DNA of 35,468 nt, taken from positions 1-35,468 of the IMG/VR virus record IMGVR_UViG_3300017917_000449; one strand, given 5' to 3'. The stretch is from a virus. The stretch's first letter is position 1. Every line of letters begins with the position of its first letter. A model generated the notes under the pieces. It had not been told where the DNA came from. It saw only the letters and a program-made list of their open reading frames with translations, and made no database searches. Positions 20,983 through 28,840 of the stretch are shown in pieces. The translations under genes were made by a program, and so were the position numbers.

Positions 20983-21252
20983 ATGGCCCTCATCAAATCA
21001 ATCCCGACCGAATTTGGCGTTCCTGCGGAATACTGGAACATCGGAACCGTGGACGAAGACTTCAAAGGCAAAGCCACGACCATCACTTTTTATGGTTATG
21101 CCAGCAAGCAAGCCCGTGAAGTTGGACACCAGCCTTTGGCTTCTGGCAAGATGCAAATTGCTGGCCCTGAGTACGTTGCAGGCGCTGACCGTGCTGCTCT
21201 GTACGCCATCATCAAGCAGCGCCCTGAGTTTGAAGGCGCACAGGACGCCTGA
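20983..21252 (+). CDS. Hypothetical virion-region protein, 89 aa
   Basis: MALIKSIPTEFGVPAEYWNI begins a beta-rich protein with TTITFYGYASKQAREVGHQP and helix DRAALYAIIKQRPEFEGA. AAAGGAGA precedes the ATG. The 'FGV-A-YW-I' start is typical of small accessory proteins seen next to fibre or capsid genes; function unknown. Its stop overlaps the next start (TGATG). Confidence 0.7.
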   Translation: MALIKSIPTEFGVPAEYWNIGTVDEDFKGKATTITFYGYASKQAREVGHQPLASGKMQIAGPEYVAGADRAALYAIIKQRPEFEGAQDA

Positions 21253-21509
21253 TGTCCTGGGACGACCTCGAGACACCAGCTGTCGACATCCGCGATGTGA
21301 TGCAGCAACGCGAAGACACAGCCCGCCTGTGCTTTCGCGTGTTCGCCACAGAGGATGGCCAGAAGTTCCTGGCCTGGCTGCAAGACCGCTATGTGAATGT
21401 GCCCATTGCCGTGCCGGGCACAGACCCGTCCCATGCGTTCTTTGCCGAAGGGCAGCGAACCGTGGTGCGGGACATTGAGGCATGGATCAACCAAGCAAGG
21501 AAACTATGA
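21252..21509 (+). CDS. Bbp19-like small protein, 85 aa
   Basis: The pattern CFRVFATEDGQKFLAWLQDR and HAFFAEGQRTVVRDIEAWIN matches the short helical family named after Bordetella phage Bbp19, found between portal and scaffold genes. The first twenty residues are variable and acidic. It is soluble and helical. The role is unproven but the position is characteristic. Its stop overlaps the scaffold ATG by ATGA. Confidence 0.75.
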   Translation: MSWDDLETPAVDIRDVMQQREDTARLCFRVFATEDGQKFLAWLQDRYVNVPIAVPGTDPSHAFFAEGQRTVVRDIEAWINQARKL

Positions 21510-22294
21510 GCGACACCAACGACCAGCCCGGTGGCAACACTGGCCTACTGGACAGCGTGACCATTGACGACCCAAATACCCCTGCGCAAGACACGCAGAA
21601 GGTCGACATCGACCACAAGCAGAGCGCTGACCCCGCCGCATCTGCCAGCAACACGGGCGCACCGAAGACGCGGCCCGAGTACCTGCCCGAGAACTTCTGG
21701 AACTCCGAGAAGGGCGAGCCCGACCTCGAGGGCATGGCCAAGTCCTGGCGCGACCTGCGTGCCAAGATCAGCCGAGGCGACCACAACGCGCCGGCCGATG
21801 GCAAGTACGACACCAGCAAGTTTGGCGAAGACGCCGAAGGCAACCCGATGGCCAGCACCATCGTGGGCTGGGCCAAAGAAAACGGCCTGTCGCAGGCCCA
21901 GTTCGACGACCTGGTCGACAAGCTGCAGACCAACGCCAAGGAGATGCTGGCCGGCGAGATGGTCGACCCGGCTCAAGAGATCGCCCAGCTGGGCCCCAAT
22001 GGCCAGGCTGTGATCAACGGCATGGTCGACTGGGCCCGTGGTCTGGTCAACAAGGGCGTCTGGAGCAAGGACGACTTCGAGGAGTTCAAGATCATGGGCG
22101 GCACCGCCCGAGGCCTCACCGCCCTGGTCAAGATCCGCGAGGCCTACGAAGGCCGCATCCCAATCGAGAGCGCACCCATCGACGGAGCCCCCAGCAAGGA
22201 AGAGCTCTACGCCATGGTGGGCGATCCCAAGTACAAGACAGACCCGGCGTACCGCCAAAAAGTCGAGCGCATGTTCCAGCAGTTCGCGCAGTAA
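21506..22294 (+). CDS. Capsid assembly scaffolding protein, 262 aa
   Basis: The acidic, low-complexity N-terminal third (NDQPGGNTGLLDSVTIDDPN) and helical body with LPENFWNSEKGEPDLEGMAK and SWRDLRAKI are typical of podovirus scaffolds. So is the helical end ELYAMVGDPKYKTDPAYRQK VERMFQQFAQ and the position directly upstream of the capsid gene. It should guide prohead assembly and leave before packaging. The ATG at 21506 has AAGGA and overlaps the previous stop. A strong intrinsic terminator follows the gene. Confidence 0.85.
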   Translation: MSDTNDQPGGNTGLLDSVTIDDPNTPAQDTQKVDIDHKQSADPAASASNTGAPKTRPEYLPENFWNSEKGEPDLEGMAKSWRDLRAKISRGDHNAPADGKYDTSKFGEDAEGNPMASTIVGWAKENGLSQAQFDDLVDKLQTNAKEMLAGEMVDPAQEIAQLGPNGQAVINGMVDWARGLVNKGVWSKDDFEEFKIMGGTARGLTALVKIREAYEGRIPIESAPIDGAPSKEELYAMVGDPKYKTDPAYRQKVERMFQQFAQ

Positions 22295-22338
22295 AGGTTG
22301 GTCTCCTCCAAGGTACCGCGAGCAGCGGTTGCCACTTG

Positions 22339-22364
22339 CCCCGGCCCCGTGCCGGGGTTTTTTT
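22339..22364 (+). terminator. Strong intrinsic terminator after the scaffold gene
   Basis: CCCCGGC (22339-22345), loop CCCGT, GCCGGGG (22351-22357) and seven Ts (22358-22364): a perfect 7-bp GC-rich stem with a T tract, the clearest terminator in the window. Confidence 0.9.
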
Positions 22365-22386
22365 GTCAAAAAAGCAACCACCCCGG

Positions 22387-22414
22387 TTGCACCCTTGACA
22401 AATCCGAATAGAAT
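22387..22414 (+). promoter_or_regulatory. Predicted late promoter 2, for the capsid gene
   Basis: TTGCAC (22387-22392), a 16-base spacer and TAGAAT (22409-22414), directly after the scaffold terminator. It shares hexamers, spacing and flanks with the promoter at 15157. The start would be near 22421, leaving a leader of about 134 bases. Confidence 0.72.
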
Positions 22415-22420
22415 CAGCGC

Positions 22421-22554
22421 TCAAGGCCCACCGCGCAAGCGACCCTTACCGCAGCGGATGCTGACGAGTGGCTGCCGCAAGCAGCAAGCGAAGGCCCTGG
22501 CAACAGGCTCACCGATGCGACAACCCCTGATCAACAACCGAATGAGGTAATCAA
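22421..22554 (+). promoter_or_regulatory. Capsid mRNA leader
   Basis: The predicted 134-base untranslated leader contains a possible 30-codon frame (ATG at 22458, stop just before the capsid start) and GAGG eight bases before the capsid ATG. The tiny frame has no recognisable product. I see no strong hairpin. Confidence 0.4.
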
Positions 22555-23409
22555 ATGAGCGTTTCTCTCTCGAACGCCTTTGTCACGCTCTTCGACGCAG
22601 AGGTCAAACAGGCTTACCAGGGCAAAGCAATGCTGGTGGGTGCTGTTCGTCAGCGTCGTGGTGTCGAAGGCTCCCAAGTCAAATTCCCCAAGGTGGGTCG
22701 TGGCGTTGCCATGCCCCGTGTTACCCAGACCGATGTGACCCCGATGAACGTCGGGTTCTCGAACGTCACCTGCACGCTGCAGGACTGGAATGCCGCTGAG
22801 TACAGCGACATCTTCAGCCAGGCCAAGGTGAACTTCGATGAGCGCTCGGAACTGGTGCAAGTGGTGGGTGCTGCCATCGGCCGTCGTCAGGATCAGCTGA
22901 TCCTCGACGCTCTGAGCGCTGCATCTGGCACCGGCACCGTGGCCAACTCTGTTGGTGGTGCAAACACCAACATGAACATTGCCAAGCTGCGCGAGGCCGC
23001 CAAGATCCTGAACGCCAAGAACGTGCCGAGCGAAGGCCGCCACATCATCATCCACGCCAACAGCCTGGCCGCCATGCTGGAGCAGACCTCGGTGACGAGC
23101 TCTGACTTCAACACCGTGAAGGCTCTGGTGCAGGGTGAGATCAGCACCTTCATGGGCTTCCAGTTCCACGTTCTGGGCGACCGCTCCGAAGGTGGCCTGC
23201 CCATCGACGGTTCCAGCGACCGCACGCTGTACGCCTTCCACCGCGACGCCATTGGCTACGCTGAAGGCATCGCCCCCAAGACCGAGATCAACTACATCCC
23301 CGAGAAGACCAGCTGGCTTGTCAACGCCCTGTTCTCCGCCGGTTCTGTTGCGATCGACGCCGAGGGTATCGTCAAGATCACCGCCCGCGACACTGCGGCT
23401 GCGGCTTAA
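22555..23409 (+). CDS. Major capsid protein, HK97-fold type, 284 aa
   Basis: The sequence is typical of the short HK97-fold capsid proteins of podoviruses: KMLVGAVRQR-type N-terminal arm (AMLVGAVRQRRGVEGSQVKF PKVGRG), EYSDIFSQAKVNFDERSELV, AIGRRQDQLILDALSAASGT, NIAKLREAAKILNAKNVPSE GRHIIIHANSLAAML, STFMGFQFHVLGDRSEGGLP and a C-terminal SAGSVAIDAEGIVKI. Length is normal. It has its own promoter and follows a terminator, fitting the high level needed. The ATG has GAGG upstream. Confidence 0.93.
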   Translation: MSVSLSNAFVTLFDAEVKQAYQGKAMLVGAVRQRRGVEGSQVKFPKVGRGVAMPRVTQTDVTPMNVGFSNVTCTLQDWNAAEYSDIFSQAKVNFDERSELVQVVGAAIGRRQDQLILDALSAASGTGTVANSVGGANTNMNIAKLREAAKILNAKNVPSEGRHIIIHANSLAAMLEQTSVTSSDFNTVKALVQGEISTFMGFQFHVLGDRSEGGLPIDGSSDRTLYAFHRDAIGYAEGIAPKTEINYIPEKTSWLVNALFSAGSVAIDAEGIVKITARDTAAAA

Positions 23410-23424
23410 TAGGAGGGCCTGACC

Positions 23425-23703
23425 ATGGCTTTCGATGCAAACGGCTTCACCGCCTACAGCGCCTCCAAGCGCGGCAACGCTCCTTCGATGTACGGTTACA
23501 AGACGACCGATGCCATCGCGGACGTGAACACCAGCGGCTACTTCAACTCTGTGGCAAGCCTGCTGGATGTTGGCGACGTCATCCACTGCGTGACCTCGAC
23601 CGGCACCACCGCCGTCGTCACCCTGGTGTATGTGGTCTCCAACGCATCGGGCGTGGTTGACGTCACCGACGGCACCACCCTGTCCAACACCGACAGCGAT
23701 TAA
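23425..23703 (+). CDS. Small capsid-associated protein, 92 aa
   Basis: AGGAGG precedes the ATG, 15 bases after the capsid stop. The protein is beta-rich with SAYSASKRGNAPSMYGYKTT-like start (FTAYSASKRGNAPSMYGYKT), AIADVNTSGYFNSVASLLDV GDVIHC and VTLVYVVSNASGVVDVTDG. Phages of many kinds have such a protein next to the capsid gene, where it may decorate the head or tail. Co-transcription with the capsid gene suggests high copy number. No enzymatic motif. Confidence 0.72.
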   Translation: MAFDANGFTAYSASKRGNAPSMYGYKTTDAIADVNTSGYFNSVASLLDVGDVIHCVTSTGTTAVVTLVYVVSNASGVVDVTDGTTLSNTDSD

Positions 23704-23721
23704 TCCTCGTTGAAGGCAACT

Positions 23722-23753
23722 GGGCCAGCCACTGAGCAATCGGAGGCTGGCCC
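23722..23753 (+). terminator. Hairpin after the capsid pair, likely attenuator
   Basis: GGGCCAGCC (23722-23730) pairs perfectly with GGCTGGCCC (23745-23753) around a 14-base loop; TTCTCAC follows. The weak T content suggests partial termination, lowering expression of the tail genes relative to capsid. Confidence 0.6.
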
Positions 23754-23774
23754 TTCTCACATTGAGAGGTTCAC

Positions 23775-24389
23775 ATGGCCGCTGGCGACACCGCAGTCTC
23801 AATCTGCTCCGATGCCCTGATCCTGATCGGCGCGAAGGCGATTTCGTCCTTCAACGAGGGCACCGATGAGGCGAGCGTCTGCGACCGCCTCTACCCCGAC
23901 ATCCGCGACTCCACCCTGGTCATGTACCCGTGGAGCTTCGCCACCAAGAAGATCCAGCTGGCTCGCCTGGTCACCGCGCCAACCAACGTGTGGCAGTACG
24001 CCTACCAGCTGCCCGGCGACCGCCTGGCCGGCCCGCGTGCGGTCTATGACAGCCCCGCCGTCGGCGCAAACGTGCGCAAGGAGTGGGAGATTCAGGGCGA
24101 CAACCTGCTCACAAACCTGCCTGCCGTCTACATCGACTACCAGTACAGCGTGGGTGAGTTCGCCATGCCCAAGTATTTCGTGCAGCTGCTCAAGTACATG
24201 GTCGCCTGGCACATTGCCGAGGCCATCACCGAGCAGCAGGACAAGGCTGTCAAGTGGCAGCGCGTTGCTGTGGGAGACCCGGCAGAGAACGGCCGTGGCG
24301 GCTTCTTCCGTCAGGCCACGCAGATCGACGGATCGAACAACCAGATCCGCATCATCGACGACTACACCCTGATCGCAGTGAGGAACTGA
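23775..24389 (+). CDS. Tail tubular protein A-like (T7 gp11 type), 204 aa
   Basis: Tail tube A features are visible: VSICSDALILIGAKAISSFN, ASVCDRLYPDIRDSTLVMYP WSFATKKIQL, WQYAYQLPGDRLAGPRAVYD and a C-terminal helix LLKYMVAWHIAEAITEQQDK followed by FFRQATQIDG. It should attach below the portal and join the nozzle. GAGAGG precedes the ATG. Its stop overlaps the start of the B protein (TGATG). Confidence 0.9.
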   Translation: MAAGDTAVSICSDALILIGAKAISSFNEGTDEASVCDRLYPDIRDSTLVMYPWSFATKKIQLARLVTAPTNVWQYAYQLPGDRLAGPRAVYDSPAVGANVRKEWEIQGDNLLTNLPAVYIDYQYSVGEFAMPKYFVQLLKYMVAWHIAEAITEQQDKAVKWQRVAVGDPAENGRGGFFRQATQIDGSNNQIRIIDDYTLIAVRN

Positions 24390-26380
24390 TGCCTCGCTTC
24401 GTCGACATCCAATCCAACTTCAGCACGGGCGAGCTCGACCCGTTGTTGCGTGCGCGTGTTGACCTGCAGCAGTACAACAACGCCCTGGCCAAGGCCACCA
24501 ACGTGCTGATCCAGCCCCAGGGCGGCCTGCGCCGTCGGCCTGGCCTCAAGCACATCCTGGCGCTGCCGTACACCAGCACCGAAAGCGCCGGCAACGGCGT
24601 GCGCCTGGTGCCGTTCCAGTTCTCGGTGGCCGACAGCTACATGCTCTGCTTCACGCACAACCGCATGTACGTCATCAAGAACGGCGCTGTGGTGGCCAAC
24701 ATCAACGGGTCGGGCAACAGCTACCTGACCACAGCCATCGGCAGCAGCATTGTGGACGACATGTGCTGGACGCAGAGCGCCGACACCCTGATCGTGGTGC
24801 ATCCCGACCTTGCGCCCATCAGGATCGTGCGCGGTGCCAACGATGCAACCTGGACACTGAGCAACATCACGTTCGACAGCATCCCGAAGTACGCCTTCAC
24901 GCTGACCACGACCACGCCGACCTCTGGCCATCTGACGCCAAGCGCGGTGTCTGGCAACGTCACGCTGACCGCGCAGAACAGTGTGTTCACTGCTGGCAGC
25001 GTCAACCAGTACATCAACGCATACCCGCAGGGCCGTGCTCGCATCGTCGAGTACGTCAGCGGCACCATCGTCAAGGCTGTCACCGAATACCCGTTCTTCG
25101 ACACCTCCAACATCGCGCAGGGCAACTGGGACATCGAGAGCGGCTACGAGGACGTGTGGAGCAGCAGCAAGGGCTGGCCGCGCACGGTGACCTTCCATGA
25201 GGGTCGCCTGTACTTTGGCGGCAGCAAGTCGCGTCCGTCCACCGTGTGGGGCAGCAAGATCGGCCTGTTCTTCGACTTCGTGCCCACCGAGTCGCTGGAC
25301 GACGATGCGGTCGAGGCAACGCTGGACACCAACGAGCTCAACGTCATCACCGACATCATCTCTTCGCGTGACTTCCAGGTGTTCACCACTGGCGGCGAGT
25401 TCTACGTCCCGCAGCAGGGCACCGACCCCGTCACACCGCTGACGTTCACCTTCAAGAACGTGAGCCGCAACGGCATCAAGCCAGGCACCCGCGTGCAGTC
25501 GGTGGAGTCTGGCTCGGTCTACATCCAGCGCCAGGGCAAGTCGCTCAACGAGTTCGTGTTCACGGACACGCAGCAGACCTACATCACGCAGCGCATCTCG
25601 CTGCTGTCTGGCCACCTGCTCAAGGGCCCCCAGCGCATCGCCATGCGCCGCGCCTCGAGCACCGAGGAGGCCGACCTGTTGCTGATGAGCAACACCGAAG
25701 ACGGCAGCATGGCCGTGTTCTCGATCATGCGCTCGCAGCAGATCACCGCGCCCAGCGAGTTCACCACCGACGGCGAGTTCATCGACGTGGGCGTGGACGT
25801 CACCGACATCTACTGCGTGACAAAGCGCGTGTTCAACGGCACCACCCGGTACTTCGTCGAGCGCTTTCAGGACGACCTGTTCACCGACTGCGCCTTCACC
25901 GGTGCATCCGCCGGCGGCGTGGGCTCTGGCCTGCCGCACATCGGCAAGAGCCTCAACGTGATCACTGATGGCGTGCCGCAGTCCAACGAGACCGTGAGCG
26001 CTGGCGGTGCTGTGACCTTCGACCGCGAGGCCGTGACGAGCTACGAGGTGGGTCTGCCCATCACCGTGTTCGTTAAGACCATGCCCGTGGAGATCCAGCT
26101 GCAGACCGGCTCGCGCATCTCCTTCAAGAAGCGGATCGTCGAGATCAGCGCGGTGCTCAAGGACACGCAGGAGATGAAGATCAACAACCAGCCGGTCACC
26201 ACGCGTCTGCTGGACAACCCGCTGCTGGATCTGCCCATGCCGACATTCACCGGCATCAAGCGCGTGCATGGCGTGCTGGGCTACAGCCGCGAGCAGGCCA
26301 TCGAGGTGACGCAGACCCTGCCGCTCAAGATGACCCTGCTGGGTCTGGACTACCGCGTGGCGGTTTATTCGGGGACGTAA
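24389..26380 (+). CDS. Tail tubular protein B-like (T7 gp12 type), 663 aa
   Basis: The N terminus MPRFVDIQSNFSTGELDPLL RARVDLQQYNNALAKATN and QPQGGLRRRPGLKHI is highly characteristic of podovirus tail nozzle/stabilisation proteins. Later strands include TVTFHEGRLYFGGSKSRPST VWGSKIG and IQRQGKSLNEFVF. The length is slightly below T7 gp12 (about 790 aa). The start at 24389 overlaps the A protein stop; an earlier start at 24254 would read through that gene in another frame. Confidence 0.9.
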   Translation: MPRFVDIQSNFSTGELDPLLRARVDLQQYNNALAKATNVLIQPQGGLRRRPGLKHILALPYTSTESAGNGVRLVPFQFSVADSYMLCFTHNRMYVIKNGAVVANINGSGNSYLTTAIGSSIVDDMCWTQSADTLIVVHPDLAPIRIVRGANDATWTLSNITFDSIPKYAFTLTTTTPTSGHLTPSAVSGNVTLTAQNSVFTAGSVNQYINAYPQGRARIVEYVSGTIVKAVTEYPFFDTSNIAQGNWDIESGYEDVWSSSKGWPRTVTFHEGRLYFGGSKSRPSTVWGSKIGLFFDFVPTESLDDDAVEATLDTNELNVITDIISSRDFQVFTTGGEFYVPQQGTDPVTPLTFTFKNVSRNGIKPGTRVQSVESGSVYIQRQGKSLNEFVFTDTQQTYITQRISLLSGHLLKGPQRIAMRRASSTEEADLLLMSNTEDGSMAVFSIMRSQQITAPSEFTTDGEFIDVGVDVTDIYCVTKRVFNGTTRYFVERFQDDLFTDCAFTGASAGGVGSGLPHIGKSLNVITDGVPQSNETVSAGGAVTFDREAVTSYEVGLPITVFVKTMPVEIQLQTGSRISFKKRIVEISAVLKDTQEMKINNQPVTTRLLDNPLLDLPMPTFTGIKRVHGVLGYSREQAIEVTQTLPLKMTLLGLDYRVAVYSGT

Positions 26381-26383
26381 ATC

Positions 26384-27055
26384 ATGGCAGTGACACCTGA
26401 CCAAATGACCTCGGTGGCTGGCCTGCTCAACACCTATGCGGCGGCCCAGTACCAACAGGCTGCAGGCATCCAGGAGCAGACCAGCTACCTGCTCAAGGCC
26501 CGCGACACCCTGGCTGTTGCCGAGGTGCGTGCCGACATGGATGCCCAGTATTCGGAGATCCAGGCTGGCCGCATGCTGGTCAAGGCCGAGAACGAGGCCC
26601 GCAACTGGCAGATCCAGGGCAACACCCTGCTCAAGAACATGCGCTCGGCCAACGCTTCGATCCGCGCCCGTGCGGCCGCCAATGGTGTGGCGCTGGGCTC
26701 TGGCTCTGTGGAGGCTGTGCAGCAGCAGAACACCCAGGCAACCATGCGCGACCTGGCCGTGACCGACTTCAACGCCCTGGCCGCCAAGGTGCTGGGCTTC
26801 GAGGACGCCACCGCGCTGCTGCAGTCCACCGAGATGCAGACCACCCTCAACCTGTACAGCGCCAAGCGCCAGGCTGGCCAGTACGAGCAGGCCGGCACGG
26901 CGTCCCGCCAGCGTGGCGGCATCCTGGCCAATGCCACTTTGCTGAAGGGTGGCCTCGATTTCGCAAAGACATTTGCACCATCGGCACCAAGTCCAACATT
27001 TGGCACCAAGGGGCTGGACAAACATTTCTTCGGTTCTGGCACCGGGGGGGATTAA
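26384..27055 (+). CDS. Internal virion protein, T7 gp14-like, 223 aa
   Basis: An all-helical Ala/Gln-rich protein follows the tail tube B gene, as gp14 does in T7-like phages. It shows LLNTYAAAQYQQAAGIQEQT, SEIQAGRMLVKAENEARNWQ IQGNTLLKN and the conserved RARAAANGVALGSGSVEAVQ segment. The end is Gly/Pro-rich. It should be the first ejected protein, entering the outer membrane. The identification rests on the conserved segment and gene order. Confidence 0.8.
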   Translation: MAVTPDQMTSVAGLLNTYAAAQYQQAAGIQEQTSYLLKARDTLAVAEVRADMDAQYSEIQAGRMLVKAENEARNWQIQGNTLLKNMRSANASIRARAAANGVALGSGSVEAVQQQNTQATMRDLAVTDFNALAAKVLGFEDATALLQSTEMQTTLNLYSAKRQAGQYEQAGTASRQRGGILANATLLKGGLDFAKTFAPSAPSPTFGTKGLDKHFFGSGTGGD

Positions 27056-27058
27056 GAG

Positions 27059-28840
27059 ATGGCAACGCAACGAATCGAATCTGGCCAGGTGCAGCTGCGG
27101 TCTGTGGGCACTGCGCCCATGCAGCAGGTCAGTCAGCCTGGCGTCAACTTCGTGGGCGGCCAGGCCGAGGCGCAGACCTCCAGTGCGCTGGCGCAGGTGC
27201 TCGACCGCATGAGCGGCGTGCTCTACGAGGAGGCCGGAAAGATGGCCGTGGAGCGTGCCAAGGTCGACTACTTCAACAACTACCAGATCAGCGACGAGCA
27301 GATCGCGCTGGCCAAGAACGGCGACCCGACGGCCGCTGCCGCGCTCAAGCTAGGCGGCAACTTCAACGTGTACGACGTGGCCATGCGCAAGCTGCGCACG
27401 TTCGACCTGTCTGGCCGCTTCGAGGTGCAGGCCGACAACGAGTTCCAGAAGGTGCTGGTCGACGTCACCGAGAACCGCATCGACGCCAAGACGGCCGCCG
27501 ACAAGATGTCCACCATCACCCAGGGCTTTACCCGGGCGCTGGGCTCGCAAGACCCCGAGGCTGCGGTCAAATTCCAGAACACGATGGGCATGCGTGCCAG
27601 CGTGATCATGGGCAAGGCCTACGAGCTCGCGGCCAAGCGCCAGCGCGAGGTGGACACCGCCGAGTTGCGCCTGGCCCTGGACAACGACATGAACCGGCTG
27701 GAGACCACGCTCGAGCAGGTGACCTACGTCAACAAGAACGGCGAGGTCAGGCCCATGACCGACCATGTGGACGCCACCGTGGCCAGCATCTACCAGCGCG
27801 TGACGCCGCGCCTGGGACTGCAGGAGGCCGAGCGCATGGTCACCGAGTACAAGGCCAAGGCCAAGCAGGCCACCATCGGCGTGATCAGCAAGCACGTCAC
27901 CGACACCGCCTTCGCGCCTGACGCCATGTCGGCCATCTCCAGGCTCGACCGTGGCGACGCCGGCAAGATGTCCCCGCTGTGGAATGCGCTCGGGTTCGAG
28001 GACAAGGCCAAGATCCGCAGCAACCTGCGCACCGTGCAGATCGAGCGCCAGGCCACTGCCGACCAAGCCGACAAGGACGCGCTCAAGGTGGACACCCAGC
28101 GCGTGGCCGAGCTCCAGTCCGACTTCTTCCGCACTGGCAGCAAGTCGGCGCTGGACGAACTGCGGGCCATCAGCATCCGCAACCCCAAGGCCATCAGCCC
28201 GGAGTCGGTGTTCGACCTGCCCAAGAAGCGCAGCGAGGGCGAGATCGCAAACCCGCGTGCCGAGTTCATTCTCAAGACCGAGATCATGGAGGGCCGCCAC
28301 CCGGACGCCGTTTCCATCGAGCGCCGTGGCCGCGAGCTCGGCATCGGCTACAAGCGACTGAGCGAGGGCATGCTGCCCTTCCTGATCACCCGCACCAACG
28401 ACGAGGAGCGCGACATCGAGCGCATGTTCCGCACCGAGTCGAAGATCGTGCCGGGCCAGTTCAACATCAGCCAGCGACAGAACGACGCATACGCCAGCAT
28501 GACCAGGAACTTTGCCAAAGAGTTCCAGCGCCAGACGGCCGAGGCGCAGGCCCAGGGCAAGCCCGCACCGACCCGTACTCAGGTTGCCCAGCAGATCATC
28601 AACAATCGCAAGACCAGCAACTTCAGCCAAATCATTGAAAGAAATCTGACTGAATTGAACCGTCAGTTCGGGCTGGAAGGACAGATCCGCAAAACAGGGA
28701 TCGTATTCACCGAGGAGTCGAACTACACCGACATCGCCAACCGAGCAAAAGATCTGGGTCTTGATACGCCTGCTCTGTCAAGCATCCAGCAGCGGCTGCA
28801 AATCATCAAGCAACAACGTGATGCACTGGACGCACAATGA
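27059..28840 (+). CDS. Internal virion protein, T7 gp15-like, 593 aa
   Basis: The protein is almost wholly helical, with VNFVGGQAEAQTSSALAQVL DRMSGVLYEEAGKMAVERAK near the start, then ISDEQIALAKNGDPTAAA. Long charged helices follow, ending LSSIQQRLQIIKQQRDALDA. The N-terminal region resembles gp15-like ejection proteins of aquatic podoviruses, and gene order (14, 15, large proteins) agrees. It would form part of the periplasmic DNA-ejection tube. The 3' end is less GC-rich from about 28610, and its stop overlaps the next gene by ATGA. Confidence 0.78.
   Translation: MATQRIESGQVQLRSVGTAPMQQVSQPGVNFVGGQAEAQTSSALAQVLDRMSGVLYEEAGKMAVERAKVDYFNNYQISDEQIALAKNGDPTAAAALKLGGNFNVYDVAMRKLRTFDLSGRFEVQADNEFQKVLVDVTENRIDAKTAADKMSTITQGFTRALGSQDPEAAVKFQNTMGMRASVIMGKAYELAAKRQREVDTAELRLALDNDMNRLETTLEQVTYVNKNGEVRPMTDHVDATVASIYQRVTPRLGLQEAERMVTEYKAKAKQATIGVISKHVTDTAFAPDAMSAISRLDRGDAGKMSPLWNALGFEDKAKIRSNLRTVQIERQATADQADKDALKVDTQRVAELQSDFFRTGSKSALDELRAISIRNPKAISPESVFDLPKKRSEGEIANPRAEFILKTEIMEGRHPDAVSIERRGRELGIGYKRLSEGMLPFLITRTNDEERDIERMFRTESKIVPGQFNISQRQNDAYASMTRNFAKEFQRQTAEAQAQGKPAPTRTQVAQQIINNRKTSNFSQIIERNLTELNRQFGLEGQIRKTGIVFTEESNYTDIANRAKDLGLDTPALSSIQQRLQIIKQQRDALDAQ

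Noticed and set aside
24362-27070. A 902-codon open frame on the minus strand across the tail genes
   Set aside because: Product is Arg/His/Leu/Val-rich without structure and is antisense to three well-recognised tail and internal virion genes; high GC makes long shadow frames common.
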